From the NCBI GenBank assembly GCA_947624965.1, contig CANQMN010000003.1, positions 89,757 to 153,756 on the forward strand: DNA of 64,000 nucleotides, read 5' to 3'. Position numbers and translations under genes: made by a program. This stretch comes from an uncultured Clostridia bacterium (GTDB taxonomy: Bacteria; Bacillota; Clostridia; Christensenellales; Borkfalkiaceae). Shown one piece after another: positions 33,536 through 42,660 of this stretch. Numbering within the stretch: position 1 is the first letter of the stretch; every line of letters begins with the position of its first letter. Below the pieces are notes generated by a model that made no database searches, was not told where the DNA came from, and saw only the letters and a program-made list of their open reading frames with translations.

Positions 33536-34350
33536 ATTACGATATTTTTCTCTGCGATTTCGACGGAACGCTTGTCCGCGGAGACGGTACGATCTCCGAA
33601 AAAAACAGGCGTGCGATCGAAAAATATAGGAATGGGGGCGGAATTTTCGCCGTTTGCACGGGTAGGATGCCCGCGTCCATTCTCCCCCGCCTCAAAGAGC
33701 TGGGGATAGAGGAGGGACTCGTCGTCGCCTATCAGGGCGCGACCGTTCTCGACGTTGCCACGGGGAAGCCCCTGAAAAACGACGGCTTTACGAAGGAGCA
33801 GGCACAGCGCGCGCTCCGCTTCCTCGAAGGGGAAGATGTGCACATCCACGCGTATACGCTCAACGATTGTTACTGCAATCGGGACGACGAGGGGCTCCGC
33901 ATCTACGAAAAAGTCTGCGGCGTAACGGGGATCGCGGTCGCGGAGCCGCTCTCGGACTATGTGGAGCGGAACGGGCTCCACATCGTAAAGGCGCTCGCCA
34001 TGCTCCCGCCCGAGGAAAAAGAGGGGCTCCGCCTTCGGGCGCAGGTCGCGCTTGGCGACGAATTTTTCGTAACGTGCTCCTCCGATTGGCTCGTCGAGAT
34101 CATGCCCGCGGCGCAAAACAAAGCCGCGGCGGCGGACTTTCTTTCGGCGTACTACGGCGTGCCGCTCTGCCGCGTCGCCGCCATCGGCGACCAGCTCAAC
34201 GACTTGCCCATGATCGAGCGCGCGGGCGGAAAGTTCGCGGTGGAAAACGCGCAGGAGCCTTTGAAAAAAATCGCGCGCGTCGTCCCTTCCTGCGAGGAGG
34301 ACGGCGTCGCGTATGCGATCGAAAAATATGCAATGGGGGAACAGTCATGA
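33532..34350 (+). CDS. HAD-superfamily Cof-type phosphatase
   Basis: 272 residues. Motif I FLCDFDGTLVRGDG holds the nucleophile Asp. The Cof-type cap lies in the middle, motif III is around residues 190-200 (EIMPAAQNKAAAADFL), and motif IV is AAIGDQLNDLPMIERAG. Likely hydrolyses sugar phosphates or flavin nucleotides, as relatives do; the substrate is unknown. Overlaps uvrC and hprK by ATGA. Confidence 0.9.
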   Translation: MNYDIFLCDFDGTLVRGDGTISEKNRRAIEKYRNGGGIFAVCTGRMPASILPRLKELGIEEGLVVAYQGATVLDVATGKPLKNDGFTKEQAQRALRFLEGEDVHIHAYTLNDCYCNRDDEGLRIYEKVCGVTGIAVAEPLSDYVERNGLHIVKALAMLPPEEKEGLRLRAQVALGDEFFVTCSSDWLVEIMPAAQNKAAAADFLSAYYGVPLCRVAAIGDQLNDLPMIERAGGKFAVENAQEPLKKIARVVPSCEEDGVAYAIEKYAMGEQS

Positions 34351-35273
34351 ACGAAATCACGCTTCCGAGCGAATCGGTGATGCTCGATAAATTCGCATCC
34401 GATCTCAATCTCGAAATGCTGTACGCGGGCAGGGGGATCCTCAAACTCACGAGTATGAGCGTAGACCGCCCCGGGCTCCGCCTCGCGGGGTTTTACAGCT
34501 ATTTCGATTCCCAACGCATCCTCGTGATCGGGCTGACGGAGCACGAATATCTCCGTTCCTTCTCGTCGGAAAAGCGACGGGCAAAGATCGAGCGGCTCTT
34601 CGACTGCGGCGAGATCCCCTGCGTCATATTCACGCGCGACCTTCCCGTTTTGCCCGAATTTATGGAGGGCGCGCGCGCCACGGGAACGCCCGTGTTCCGC
34701 ACGAGCCGCATGACGACGGCGATCATGAACGATCTGTTCATCTATCTCTCCCGCCTGCTTGCGCCCGCGACGACGGTGCACGGCGTGCTGATGGACGTGT
34801 TCGGCGCGGGCATCATGCTCACGGGGAACTCGGGCGTCGGAAAGAGCGAGACGGCGATGGAGCTCATCAAGCGCGGACACCGCCTCGTCGCGGACGATTC
34901 CGTGCTCATCAAGAAGGTGGAGAACAAGCTCGTGGGCACCGCGCCAGAGCGCATCCGCTATTTCATGGAACTGCGCGGCATCGGCATCATCAACGTGAAG
35001 AACATGTACGGCTCCGGTTCCGTCCTCGGCGAAAAAGAGGTGGAGCTCGTCATGGAGCTCGAAAATTGGAAACAGGGCAAGGAGTACGACCGCATCGGCG
35101 GGGAGCAGAATGTCGAGGAGATCCTCGGCGTGCGCATCCCCAAGCTCGTCGTCCCCGTGAGCCCGGGGCGCAATCTCGCCATTCTCATCGAGGTGGCGGC
35201 GCGCAACCAGCGGCTCAAAAGCATGGGCTATGACGCGGCGCAGGAGCTCATCCAGCGCACGATCGGAAGATGA
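34347..35273 (+). CDS. hprK: HPr kinase/phosphorylase
   Basis: 308 residues. The start at 34347 overlaps the previous stop and gives the normal N domain. P-loop GNSGVGKSE lies near residue 157, and the family signature ELRGIGIINVKNMYG near residue 210. Phosphorylates and dephosphorylates HPr on a serine, controlling carbon catabolite repression in Gram-positive bacteria. No PTS genes are in the window. Confidence 0.95.
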   Translation: MNEITLPSESVMLDKFASDLNLEMLYAGRGILKLTSMSVDRPGLRLAGFYSYFDSQRILVIGLTEHEYLRSFSSEKRRAKIERLFDCGEIPCVIFTRDLPVLPEFMEGARATGTPVFRTSRMTTAIMNDLFIYLSRLLAPATTVHGVLMDVFGAGIMLTGNSGVGKSETAMELIKRGHRLVADDSVLIKKVENKLVGTAPERIRYFMELRGIGIINVKNMYGSGSVLGEKEVELVMELENWKQGKEYDRIGGEQNVEEILGVRIPKLVVPVSPGRNLAILIEVAARNQRLKSMGYDAAQELIQRTIGR

Positions 35274-37423
35274 CCTGCGAACTTCTCGCCCCCGCGGGGG
35301 ACGAATCGTCCGCCTACGTCGCGTTGCGGTGCGGCGCGGACGCCGTATATCTCGGTCTTACCGAATTTTCCGCGCGGGCGAGCGCGGAAAATTTGGATAT
35401 TCCCGCGCTCGCCCGCGTCGCGCGGTTCGCCCATCTGCTCGGCGCGAAGGTCTACGTCGCGCTCAACACGCTCGTGAAGGACGGCGAGACGGATGCGTTT
35501 TTCCGCGCCGCGCGCGAGGCGTGGAACGCGGGCGCCGACGCAATTCTCTTGCAGGATATTTTTCTCGGAAAAACACTCAAAGAGGCGTATCCGCAGATGA
35601 CTTTGCACCTCTCCACGCAGGCGGGCTGCTGTAACGTGTACGGCGCGGAGATGGCGCGGGACTTCGGGTTTTCCCGCGTCGTCCTCGCCCGCGAGACGCC
35701 CGTCGCGGAGATCGCGCGCATCTCCCGCACGATCGAGACGGAGGCGTTCGTGCAGGGCGCGCTCTGCACGGCGTTTTCGGGACAGTGCTACCTCTCCTCG
35801 TTTGCGGGGAACAACAGCGGCAACCGCGGGCGGTGCAAACAGCCCTGCCGCAAGCGCTACCGCATCGATCGGGACGGCTTCCGCGAATGCGCATATGCGC
35901 TCTCGACGCGCGACCTCTCCCTCGGCGGCAGGCTCAAAGAACTGGCGGCGGCGGGCGTGCGCTCGCTGAAAATCGAAGGCAGGCTCCGCCGCGTCGAATA
36001 CGTGGCGGCGGCGACGGAATATTATCGCGCCCTTTTGGACGGCGCGCCCGCGGGCGAGGCGTTTTCCCGCTTAAAGCGCGCCTACAACCGCGGCGACTAC
36101 ACCGAGGGGCTCGGATTCGGACAGAAAAATTTTCTCTCCCGCGACGTGCAGGGGCACATCGGCGAGCGCGTCGGGACTGTTTCGCTCGTCGGCGGGGAGC
36201 CGTTCTGCGCGAGCGCGTACCGCGCGGAGCGGGGAGACGGATTCAAAATCTTGCGCGGCGGCAGGGAGGTCTGCGGCGCCGCGTTCGGGCGGTCTGAAAA
36301 GGGCGGCTTTTTCCTCGAAGCGGAGGGGCGGCTGTCCGCGGGCGACGAGGTGCGCGTAACGACTTCGGCGGCGGACGGGCGCGCCCCGCGCGGGGAACGG
36401 GCGAGAAGCGTAAGGGTGTCGCTCTTCTTTCACGCGGGCGAAAAGCCGCGCGCCGTGTGCGGCGATCTCGCGGTCGAGGGGGAGACGCCGCTTTCCGCGG
36501 CGAAGAGCGCGCCGCTCACCGCGGAGGAGATCGGGGCGTGTTTCGCCAAGACGGGCGGTTTGCCCCTTGCGCCGACGCTGCAAATCGAAACGGAGGGCGC
36601 GTTTCTGCGCAAGTCGGAATTGAACGATTTCCGCCGCTGCTTCTATGCCGCGCTTTCGGAGCGGCTCGCGCCCGCGCGGGAGCCGTTGGCGGAAAAGACG
36701 TTTTCATGCCCGCTATATCCCGCCGCCGAGCCGCGCACGGCGGTCATCGCGCGGGAACGCGCGCAGGCGGACGTCGTTCTCATCAAGCCGCAGGATTACG
36801 GCGCGCTCGGAGCGCCGCAGGGGGAGAGTTTTCTGTATCTTCCGCCCTTTCTCACGACGGAGGAGGCGGACGGGATCCTCGCGCGCGCCCGCGCGCTCGG
36901 CTATGTCGGCGTCTACTGCGACGGCTGTTACGGGCTGTACGCGGCGCGAAAGTACGGACTTTCCTTTTTTGCGGGCACGGGGTTTCCCCTCACGAACCGC
37001 TTTTCCGTACAGGGGGTGCGGGCGGCGGGCGCAAACTATTTCGCGCTCTCCAAGGAACTCTCCTGTGCCGAACAGCGGGCGCTCTCCGCAGAGGGCGCTT
37101 TCGCGCTCTCGCTCGGGGACGTAAAGGTGATGGACCTCATCTATTGTCCCTTTGAAAGGACGTGTTCCCGCTGCGACAGGCGGGAGCGATACACGCTGAC
37201 GGACGAGGACGGGCGCGCGTTCCCCCTGCGCCGCTACCTTGTGAACGGCGCGTGCCGGTTTGAAGTTTATAACTGCGCGCCGCTTGCGGCGTTCAACGGC
37301 AAGACGGGCGCGCTGGCGGATTGTTCCGTGTGCGACGCCTCGCTCGCGCGGTATGCCCGACGTCCCGAAGAGGCGGGGCTCGCGGGCGCGACGAAGGGGC
37401 ACGCGGAGAGGAGCTTTTTATGA
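35270..37423 (+). CDS. Peptidase U32 family protein (DUF3656 type)
   Basis: 717 residues. N-terminal TIM-barrel-like U32 domain: APAGDESSAYVALRCGADAVYLGL, FVQGALCTAFSGQCYLSS, NRGRCKQPCRKRYRI, LKIEGRLRRVEYVAAAT. The conserved cysteines suggest an Fe-S cluster, as in the tRNA/rRNA hydroxylases TrhP and RlhA. The long middle and C-terminal parts match the DUF3656 group. The C-terminal region has another cysteine cluster (CPFERTCSRCDRR). An RNA-modifying role is more likely than proteolysis. Overlaps both neighbours. Confidence 0.88.
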   Translation: MTCELLAPAGDESSAYVALRCGADAVYLGLTEFSARASAENLDIPALARVARFAHLLGAKVYVALNTLVKDGETDAFFRAAREAWNAGADAILLQDIFLGKTLKEAYPQMTLHLSTQAGCCNVYGAEMARDFGFSRVVLARETPVAEIARISRTIETEAFVQGALCTAFSGQCYLSSFAGNNSGNRGRCKQPCRKRYRIDRDGFRECAYALSTRDLSLGGRLKELAAAGVRSLKIEGRLRRVEYVAAATEYYRALLDGAPAGEAFSRLKRAYNRGDYTEGLGFGQKNFLSRDVQGHIGERVGTVSLVGGEPFCASAYRAERGDGFKILRGGREVCGAAFGRSEKGGFFLEAEGRLSAGDEVRVTTSAADGRAPRGERARSVRVSLFFHAGEKPRAVCGDLAVEGETPLSAAKSAPLTAEEIGACFAKTGGLPLAPTLQIETEGAFLRKSELNDFRRCFYAALSERLAPAREPLAEKTFSCPLYPAAEPRTAVIARERAQADVVLIKPQDYGALGAPQGESFLYLPPFLTTEEADGILARARALGYVGVYCDGCYGLYAARKYGLSFFAGTGFPLTNRFSVQGVRAAGANYFALSKELSCAEQRALSAEGAFALSLGDVKVMDLIYCPFERTCSRCDRRERYTLTDEDGRAFPLRRYLVNGACRFEVYNCAPLAAFNGKTGALADCSVCDASLARYARRPEEAGLAGATKGHAERSFL

Positions 37424-39765
37424 CATCGGACGAAACCCGTCTCGAACTCGATAAAATTTTGGCGGCGGCTTCCGCCTTTGCCGTAACGGAGGGAGGGAAG
37501 CGTGCCGTTTCGGCGCGCCGTCCCGCGGCGGAACTTGCCGAGGCGCGGGAAAAACTCGCCTACACGCGGGAAGCGAGCATTCTCCTCTTCGAGGCGGGCG
37601 CGGGCGGCGTCGAATATTTCCCGCCGCTCGGAGACAGCCTCGAACGCGCGGAGAAGGGTGCGACCCTCTCCTGCGCGGAGCTTCTCGCCGTCTCCCGTCT
37701 TTTGCGCGCGGCGCGCGTGTTCTGCGCCTCCGTGGAGCGGGGGGACGCGCGCATCGTGAAGTTCCGCGAAGAGGCGGCGCGCATTTATACCGACGTCCGC
37801 TTGGAGGAGGACATCTGCGACAAGATCGTCGGCGAGAACGAACTTGCGGACCACGCGAGCGAAACGCTGTTTGCGGTGCGGCGGGAGATCCGCCTCATCG
37901 GCGAGCGCATCCGCGCGCGGCTCAACGCCTTCCTCACGGGGGAAGAGCGCAAATACTTGCAGGACGACGTCGTAACCGTGCGCGGGGACCGCTACGTCGT
38001 GCCCGTCCGCGCCGAATACAAGCGGAGCGTGAAGGGCTTCGTGCACGACCGTTCTGCAAGCGGCGCGACGGTGTTCATCGAGCCCGAAGAGGTGTTGGAG
38101 ATGAACAACGAACTGCGCTCTCTGCGCCTCGACGAACAGCAGGAGATCGAGCGCATCCTCTCCGAACTCTCGGCTTCCGTCGGCAGGGCGCGGCGCGCGC
38201 TCGAACGGGACGAGGAGACGCTCTCCGAGGCGGACGCCTCCTACGCCTGCGCCGAATACTGTTACCGCCTCGGCTGTACGGAGCCGACGCTCAACGACAG
38301 GGGCGTCGTGGACATCGTGAAGGGACGCCACCCCCTTCTCGACAGGCGGACGGCGACGCCCGTCTCCGTCTCGGTGGGGGAAAAGTTCCACTTTCTCCTC
38401 ATCAGCGGGGCGAATACGGGCGGCAAGACGGTAACGTTGAAGATGTGCGGACTGTTCTGCCTCATGGCGGCGTGCGGATTTTTCGTGCCCGCCGCGGCGG
38501 GGACCCGTCTCGCCGTGTTCGGCGGCGTCTATTGCGACATCGGGGACAGCCAGTCCATCGAGGAAAACCTCTCCACCTTCTCTTCGCACGTCGCGCGGCT
38601 GCGCGAGATCCTCGCCCGTGCGGACGGGCGGAGTTTCGTGCTCATCGACGAGCCGGGCGGCGGCACCGACCCCGAGGAGGGACAGGCGATCGCCCGCGCC
38701 GTGCTCGACGAGCTCCTCTCCCGCGGGTGCAGAGGGATCTTTACCACGCATTATTCCGCGCTCAAAGAGTACGCCTTTGCCGCGGATGGGGTCGAAAACG
38801 GCTGTATGGAGTTCGACGAGCGGGATTTCCGTCCGCTCTTCCGCCTCAAACTGGGCGCGCCGGGCGCGTCCAACGCGCTCGCGATCTGCACGCGGCTGGG
38901 GCTGGATCAAGCCCTCGTGGAGCGGGCGCGGGGATATCTCACGGAGGGCGCGCGCTCCTTTGAGAGAACGGTGCGGGCGGCGGAGGAGAGCGGGATCCGC
39001 GCGGAGGAAGCGAGAAGGGAAGCGGAGGCGCGCGAGCGGGAATGGCGCGCGCGGCTGGAAGAACTCGAAAAGGAGGAGACCGCGTTCCGCGCCGAGCGGG
39101 AGAAATTTTTGCGCTCGTCCAAGGCGCAGGCGCGGCGCATCGTCAACGAGCGCACGGCGCGCGCGGAGGAGCTCCTCGCCGAGATGGAGGAGGTGTTCCG
39201 CAAGGAGACGCTCACGGAGAGCGATCTCGTCCGCGCCCGCACGCTCAAAAACAAGATAAAGTCCCTTCCCGAAGAGGAAGAAAAGGAGAAGGTGCGCGCG
39301 ATCCCCGTCGATGCTTCCGCCGTCAAGGCGGGAGACCGCGTCTTTGTCGGCGCGCTGGGGACGGAGGGCGTCGTGCTCGCCGTCAACAGGGAGAAAGCCA
39401 CGGCGGAGGTGCGCGCGGGACAGCTCCGCGTGCGGAGCAAGTTTTCGGACCTCTACGTCGCGCGCGGCAAGAAGGAGGAGGGGAGCGTGCGCGTCGCCCT
39501 GCGCGTCTCTTCCCCCGCGGACGCCGCGCGGGAGTGCGATCTCATCGGGCTCAACGTGGAGGAGGCGCTCGAACGGCTGGACGGGTTCCTCGACGCCGCG
39601 ACGCTCGCCTCCCTCGAACAGGTGCGCATCGTGCACGGCATGGGCACGGGCAAACTGCGCGAAGCCGTGAAAAATTTTCTGCGGAAGGACAGCCGCGTCA
39701 AGGAGTTCCGCCTCGGCGTGTACGGCGAGGGGGAGTCCGGAGTTACCATCGCCACCCTGCGCTGA
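37420..39765 (+). CDS. mutS2: Endonuclease MutS2
   Basis: 781 residues from ATG 37420 (overlap with the upstream stop). MutS-type core and ATPase: Walker A GANTGGKTV (about residue 325), Walker B SFVLIDEPGGGTDPEEG. A long charged coiled coil of about residues 520-620 follows, then a KOW-like segment and the Smr nuclease domain at the end (DLIGLNVEEALERLDGFLD and HGMGTGKLR). In Gram-positive bacteria MutS2 acts on branched DNA and also on collided ribosomes. Last gene of the coupled group. Confidence 0.94.
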   Translation: MTSDETRLELDKILAAASAFAVTEGGKRAVSARRPAAELAEAREKLAYTREASILLFEAGAGGVEYFPPLGDSLERAEKGATLSCAELLAVSRLLRAARVFCASVERGDARIVKFREEAARIYTDVRLEEDICDKIVGENELADHASETLFAVRREIRLIGERIRARLNAFLTGEERKYLQDDVVTVRGDRYVVPVRAEYKRSVKGFVHDRSASGATVFIEPEEVLEMNNELRSLRLDEQQEIERILSELSASVGRARRALERDEETLSEADASYACAEYCYRLGCTEPTLNDRGVVDIVKGRHPLLDRRTATPVSVSVGEKFHFLLISGANTGGKTVTLKMCGLFCLMAACGFFVPAAAGTRLAVFGGVYCDIGDSQSIEENLSTFSSHVARLREILARADGRSFVLIDEPGGGTDPEEGQAIARAVLDELLSRGCRGIFTTHYSALKEYAFAADGVENGCMEFDERDFRPLFRLKLGAPGASNALAICTRLGLDQALVERARGYLTEGARSFERTVRAAEESGIRAEEARREAEAREREWRARLEELEKEETAFRAEREKFLRSSKAQARRIVNERTARAEELLAEMEEVFRKETLTESDLVRARTLKNKIKSLPEEEEKEKVRAIPVDASAVKAGDRVFVGALGTEGVVLAVNREKATAEVRAGQLRVRSKFSDLYVARGKKEEGSVRVALRVSSPADAARECDLIGLNVEEALERLDGFLDAATLASLEQVRIVHGMGTGKLREAVKNFLRKDSRVKEFRLGVYGEGESGVTIATLR

Positions 39766-39829
39766 AAGGCATTTTGTCCGCCTTTTTCTCATAGAATGCA
39801 ATAACATCGAAGAGAAAGAGGTAAACTGT

Positions 39830-40546
39830 TTGAAACGGCTCTCATCCCGCGCCGTCGCGGCGATCACCAACGCGGCGCTCGCGCTCGTCCTCGCCGTCGT
39901 GGGCGCGGTGTGCTTTCTGCCCGCCGTGTCCGAGGCTTCCGGCGTCCGCGACAAGGTCTATTACCGCGGCTCCTCCGAGGACGGCGTCTCCCTCATGTTC
40001 AACGTGTATTGGGGCACCGAGCAGGTGTACGGCATTTTGGACGTGCTCGACGAATACGGCGCGAAGGCGACCTTTTTCCTCGGCGGCTGTTGGGCGGACG
40101 ACAATACGGACTGCGTAAAGGAGATCGCGCGGCGCGGGCACGAGATCGGCACGCACGGCTACTTTCATCGGGAACACGACAAACTCGATTTTTCGCAGAA
40201 TCTCGAAGAGATCGAGCGGAGCGCGCGCTTTTTGCACCTCGCCGCGGAGCGGGAGATAAGGCTGTTCGCGCCGCCCTCGGGCGCGTTCTCGGACGACACG
40301 GTGAACGCCGCCGAACAGCTCGGGCTGAAAACGGTGATGTGGAGCAGGGACACCGTCGATTGGCGGGACAAGGATCGGGAATTATGCCTGCGGCGCGCCA
40401 CCGAGGACGTGAAGGGGGGCGAGCTCATCCTCATGCACCCCATGGAGCACACGCTCGCCGCCCTGCCCGCCGTCTTGCAATATTATCGCGAAAATTCGCT
40501 TCGCGCCGTAACCGTGGGGGAGAACATCGGGCTCGGCGCGGAATAG
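39830..40546 (+). CDS. Polysaccharide deacetylase family protein (PdaB/YlxY-like)
   Basis: 238 residues, starting at a TTG codon that has GAGGTAA 8 bases upstream. A signal peptide/anchor occupies residues 1-37. NodB-like core: GAKATFFLGGCWADDN, GHEIGTHGYFHREHDKLD with the zinc histidines, and a late HPMEHT. The first catalytic motif (normally TFDDG) is replaced by LMFNVYWG, as in the YlxY/PdaB branch. In Bacillus this type precedes an M16 protease, as here. Likely acts on peptidoglycan, perhaps in sporulation. A possible weak promoter, TTGTCC-17-TGCAAT, lies just upstream. Confidence 0.85.
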   Translation: MKRLSSRAVAAITNAALALVLAVVGAVCFLPAVSEASGVRDKVYYRGSSEDGVSLMFNVYWGTEQVYGILDVLDEYGAKATFFLGGCWADDNTDCVKEIARRGHEIGTHGYFHREHDKLDFSQNLEEIERSARFLHLAAEREIRLFAPPSGAFSDDTVNAAEQLGLKTVMWSRDTVDWRDKDRELCLRRATEDVKGGELILMHPMEHTLAALPAVLQYYRENSLRAVTVGENIGLGAE

Positions 40547-40565
40547 AGCATACAAGGAGAAACAC

Positions 40566-41804
40566 ATGGTACGGGTAAAAACGTTGGAAAACGGCGTGCG
40601 CGTCATCATAAAGCGCATGGAGGGCTTGCTCTCCGTTACGATGGGCGTGCTCGTCGGAACGGGCTCGGCATACGAGACGGACGCCGAGGACGGCATTTCC
40701 CACTTCATCGAACACATGCAGTTCAAGGGAACAACGACGCGCACGGCGTTCGAGATCTCGGGGGCGTTCGACGCGCTCGGCGCGCAGGCGAACGCCTTTA
40801 CGGGCAAGGACATGACGTGTTATTACGTCAAGAGCACGACGGACAACGCCGCCGCGTCCTTTGCGCTCCTCGCCGATCTCTTTCTGAACAGCGTCTATCC
40901 CGAGGAAGAACTCGCGCGGGAAAAGGGCGTCGTGCTCGAAGAGATCCACATGGACGAGGATTCTCCCGAGGATCTGTGCCTCGATATGCTCGCGCGGGCG
41001 GCGTTCGGCAACGACAATTACGGCAGGAACATTCTGGGTCCCGAGGACAACGTGCGCGGCTTCACGCGCGAGGATATCTTCGCCTACAAGCGGGCGCGCT
41101 ACTGTCCGCAAAACATCGTCGTCTCCTTCGCGGGCAACATCGAACTCGAAGAGGCGGAGGCGCTCGCGGAGCGCTATTTCGGGGATATGGGGTGCGATGT
41201 TTTTGTGCAGAGAGAGAAAAACGTGCGGCTCGGGCAGGGGAATCTGTTTAAGAAGAAGCACATCGAACAGGCGCATTTCGCGATCGGTTTTCCCTCTGTT
41301 CCGCGCGAGGATCAAACCTATGCCGCCACGCAGGTGATGAACGCGACGCTGGGCGGCGGCATGAGCTCCCGCCTCTTCAAGCGGGTGCGCGAGGAGCTCG
41401 GGCTCGCCTATTCCGTCTATTCGTACGGCGCGCACTATGCGGAGACGGGGCTCCTCGCTGTCTACGCGGGGGTCAACCCGCAGAAGGCAGAGGCGGCGGC
41501 GGACGCCGTGCTCCGCACGATCGAGACGTTCAAGCGCGAGGGCGTGAGCGAGGAGGAGTTCGTCCGCGGCAGGGAACAGCTGAAAGCGGCGAACATCTTT
41601 TCGCAGGAGAATACCTCGTCGCAGATGCTCGCCTACGGCAAACAGCTCCTCTACACGAACGAGGTGTACGATTTCGGCAAGCGCATGGCGGAGATCGCCG
41701 CGCTTCGCCGCGAGGACGTGATGGAAGCGATCGCAAACGGTCTCGACCTTTCGCGGGCGGCTCTCGCCTCCGTGGGCAACCTCAAAAAGAAGATCGCGCT
41801 ATGA
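40566..41804 (+). CDS. M16 family zinc protease (MlpA/YmxG type)
   Basis: 412 residues. Inverted zinc motif HFIEHMQFKG (HxxEH) near residue 43, and the second Glu about 76 residues later (LEEIHMDEDSP). The substrate-binding C-terminal half has the family R/Y motif (SSRLFKRVREELGLAYSVYSY). A soluble pitrilysin-type peptidase. AAGGAGAAAC precedes the start, and its stop overlaps the next gene by ATGA. Confidence 0.93.
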   Translation: MVRVKTLENGVRVIIKRMEGLLSVTMGVLVGTGSAYETDAEDGISHFIEHMQFKGTTTRTAFEISGAFDALGAQANAFTGKDMTCYYVKSTTDNAAASFALLADLFLNSVYPEEELAREKGVVLEEIHMDEDSPEDLCLDMLARAAFGNDNYGRNILGPEDNVRGFTREDIFAYKRARYCPQNIVVSFAGNIELEEAEALAERYFGDMGCDVFVQREKNVRLGQGNLFKKKHIEQAHFAIGFPSVPREDQTYAATQVMNATLGGGMSSRLFKRVREELGLAYSVYSYGAHYAETGLLAVYAGVNPQKAEAAADAVLRTIETFKREGVSEEEFVRGREQLKAANIFSQENTSSQMLAYGKQLLYTNEVYDFGKRMAEIAALRREDVMEAIANGLDLSRAALASVGNLKKKIAL

Positions 41805-42298
41805 ACGCGCGCAAGGAGGGCTTCCCGCCCGTATACACCGCGGACAGCCGCGTGCTCATCTTGGGGAGCTTTCCGTCCGTGAGGAGCAGGGCGGTCGGCT
41901 TTTATTACGGAAATCCGCAAAACAGGTTTTGGAAGACGGTCTGCTCCTTCTTCGGCGAGGAGATCCCCGAGACCGCGGAGGGCAAGACGGAGTTCCTCTG
42001 CCGCCGCAAGATCGCGCTGTGGGACGCGGTGCAGAGCTGCGAGATCGAGGGTTCGTCGGACGCCTCCATCCGCGCGGAGAGCGCGGCGGACGTCGCGGAG
42101 CTCGCCGAAAAGTGCGGCGCGCCCGTCATTTTCTGCAACGGAAGCAAGTCTTATGCCGTGTTGGAGGCGCAATTTCCCGCGCTTCTGCCGCGGGCGCGCA
42201 AACTTCCCTCCACCTCGCCCGCCAACCCGCGGTTCTCCGCGGAGGCGTGGTTTTCCGCGCTCGCGGAGGCTTTCGGGGAATTTTCTCAAAGGGGTTGA
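41801..42298 (+). CDS. DNA-deoxyinosine (hypoxanthine) glycosylase, UDG superfamily
   Basis: 165 residues. Motif A reads LILGSFPSVRSRAVGFYYGNPQNRFWKTV, the pattern of UDG family 6 enzymes. The second motif is in the C-terminal half: LPSTSPANPRFS. Such proteins remove hypoxanthine from deaminated DNA. It overlaps the M16 gene. The GTTGACT at its end is the -35 of acpP. Confidence 0.88.
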   Translation: MNARKEGFPPVYTADSRVLILGSFPSVRSRAVGFYYGNPQNRFWKTVCSFFGEEIPETAEGKTEFLCRRKIALWDAVQSCEIEGSSDASIRAESAADVAELAEKCGAPVIFCNGSKSYAVLEAQFPALLPRARKLPSTSPANPRFSAEAWFSALAEAFGEFSQRG

Positions 42299-42323
42299 CT
42301 TTTCCCGTCAAATAGGGTAAAAT
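42295..42323 (+). promoter_or_regulatory. Promoter of acpP
   Basis: TTGACT, 17 bases, TAAAAT; predicted start near 42330. It begins inside the last codons of the glycosylase gene. Confidence 0.75.
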
Positions 42324-42371
42324 AAAGAAAAAATGCCCGCTCCCGAGGAGCGGAGCCGGAGGACAAAGCGT

Positions 42372-42599
42372 ATGTTGGAAAAAGTTTGCAAAATGCTTGC
42401 GGATCAGCTCGGCATTCCCGCGGATACCATCAAACCCGAACAGGAAGTCGTGAAGGATCTCGGAGCGGATTCTCTGGACGTCGTCGAACTCATGATGGCG
42501 CTCGAAGACGAGTACGGCATCACTCTTCCCGAGGGCGACGTCGAAAACGTGAAAACGGTGCAGGACATCGTTGACATGATGGAAAAACTTACGAAATAA
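42372..42599 (+). CDS. acpP: Acyl carrier protein
   Basis: 75 residues, strongly acidic. The 4'-phosphopantetheine serine is Ser34 in LGADSLDVVELMM. The ATG at 42372 (GGAGGA upstream) gives MLEKVCKMLADQLG. An ATG at 42333 has no ribosome binding site and lies close to the transcription start. Shuttles acyl chains in fatty acid synthesis. No other fab genes are adjacent. Confidence 0.95.
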   Translation: MLEKVCKMLADQLGIPADTIKPEQEVVKDLGADSLDVVELMMALEDEYGITLPEGDVENVKTVQDIVDMMEKLTK

Positions 42600-42615
42600 T
42601 AGGACCCGAAGCCAA

Positions 42616-42646
42616 GGGGCGGGAACATTGCGTTCCCGCCCCTTTT
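42616..42646 (+). terminator. Terminator after acpP
   Basis: GGGGCGGGAAC, loop ATTGC, GTTCCCGCCCC, TTTT. It lies between acpP and the convergent MATE gene. Confidence 0.88.
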
Positions 42647-42660
42647 CCGTGCGCGGAATT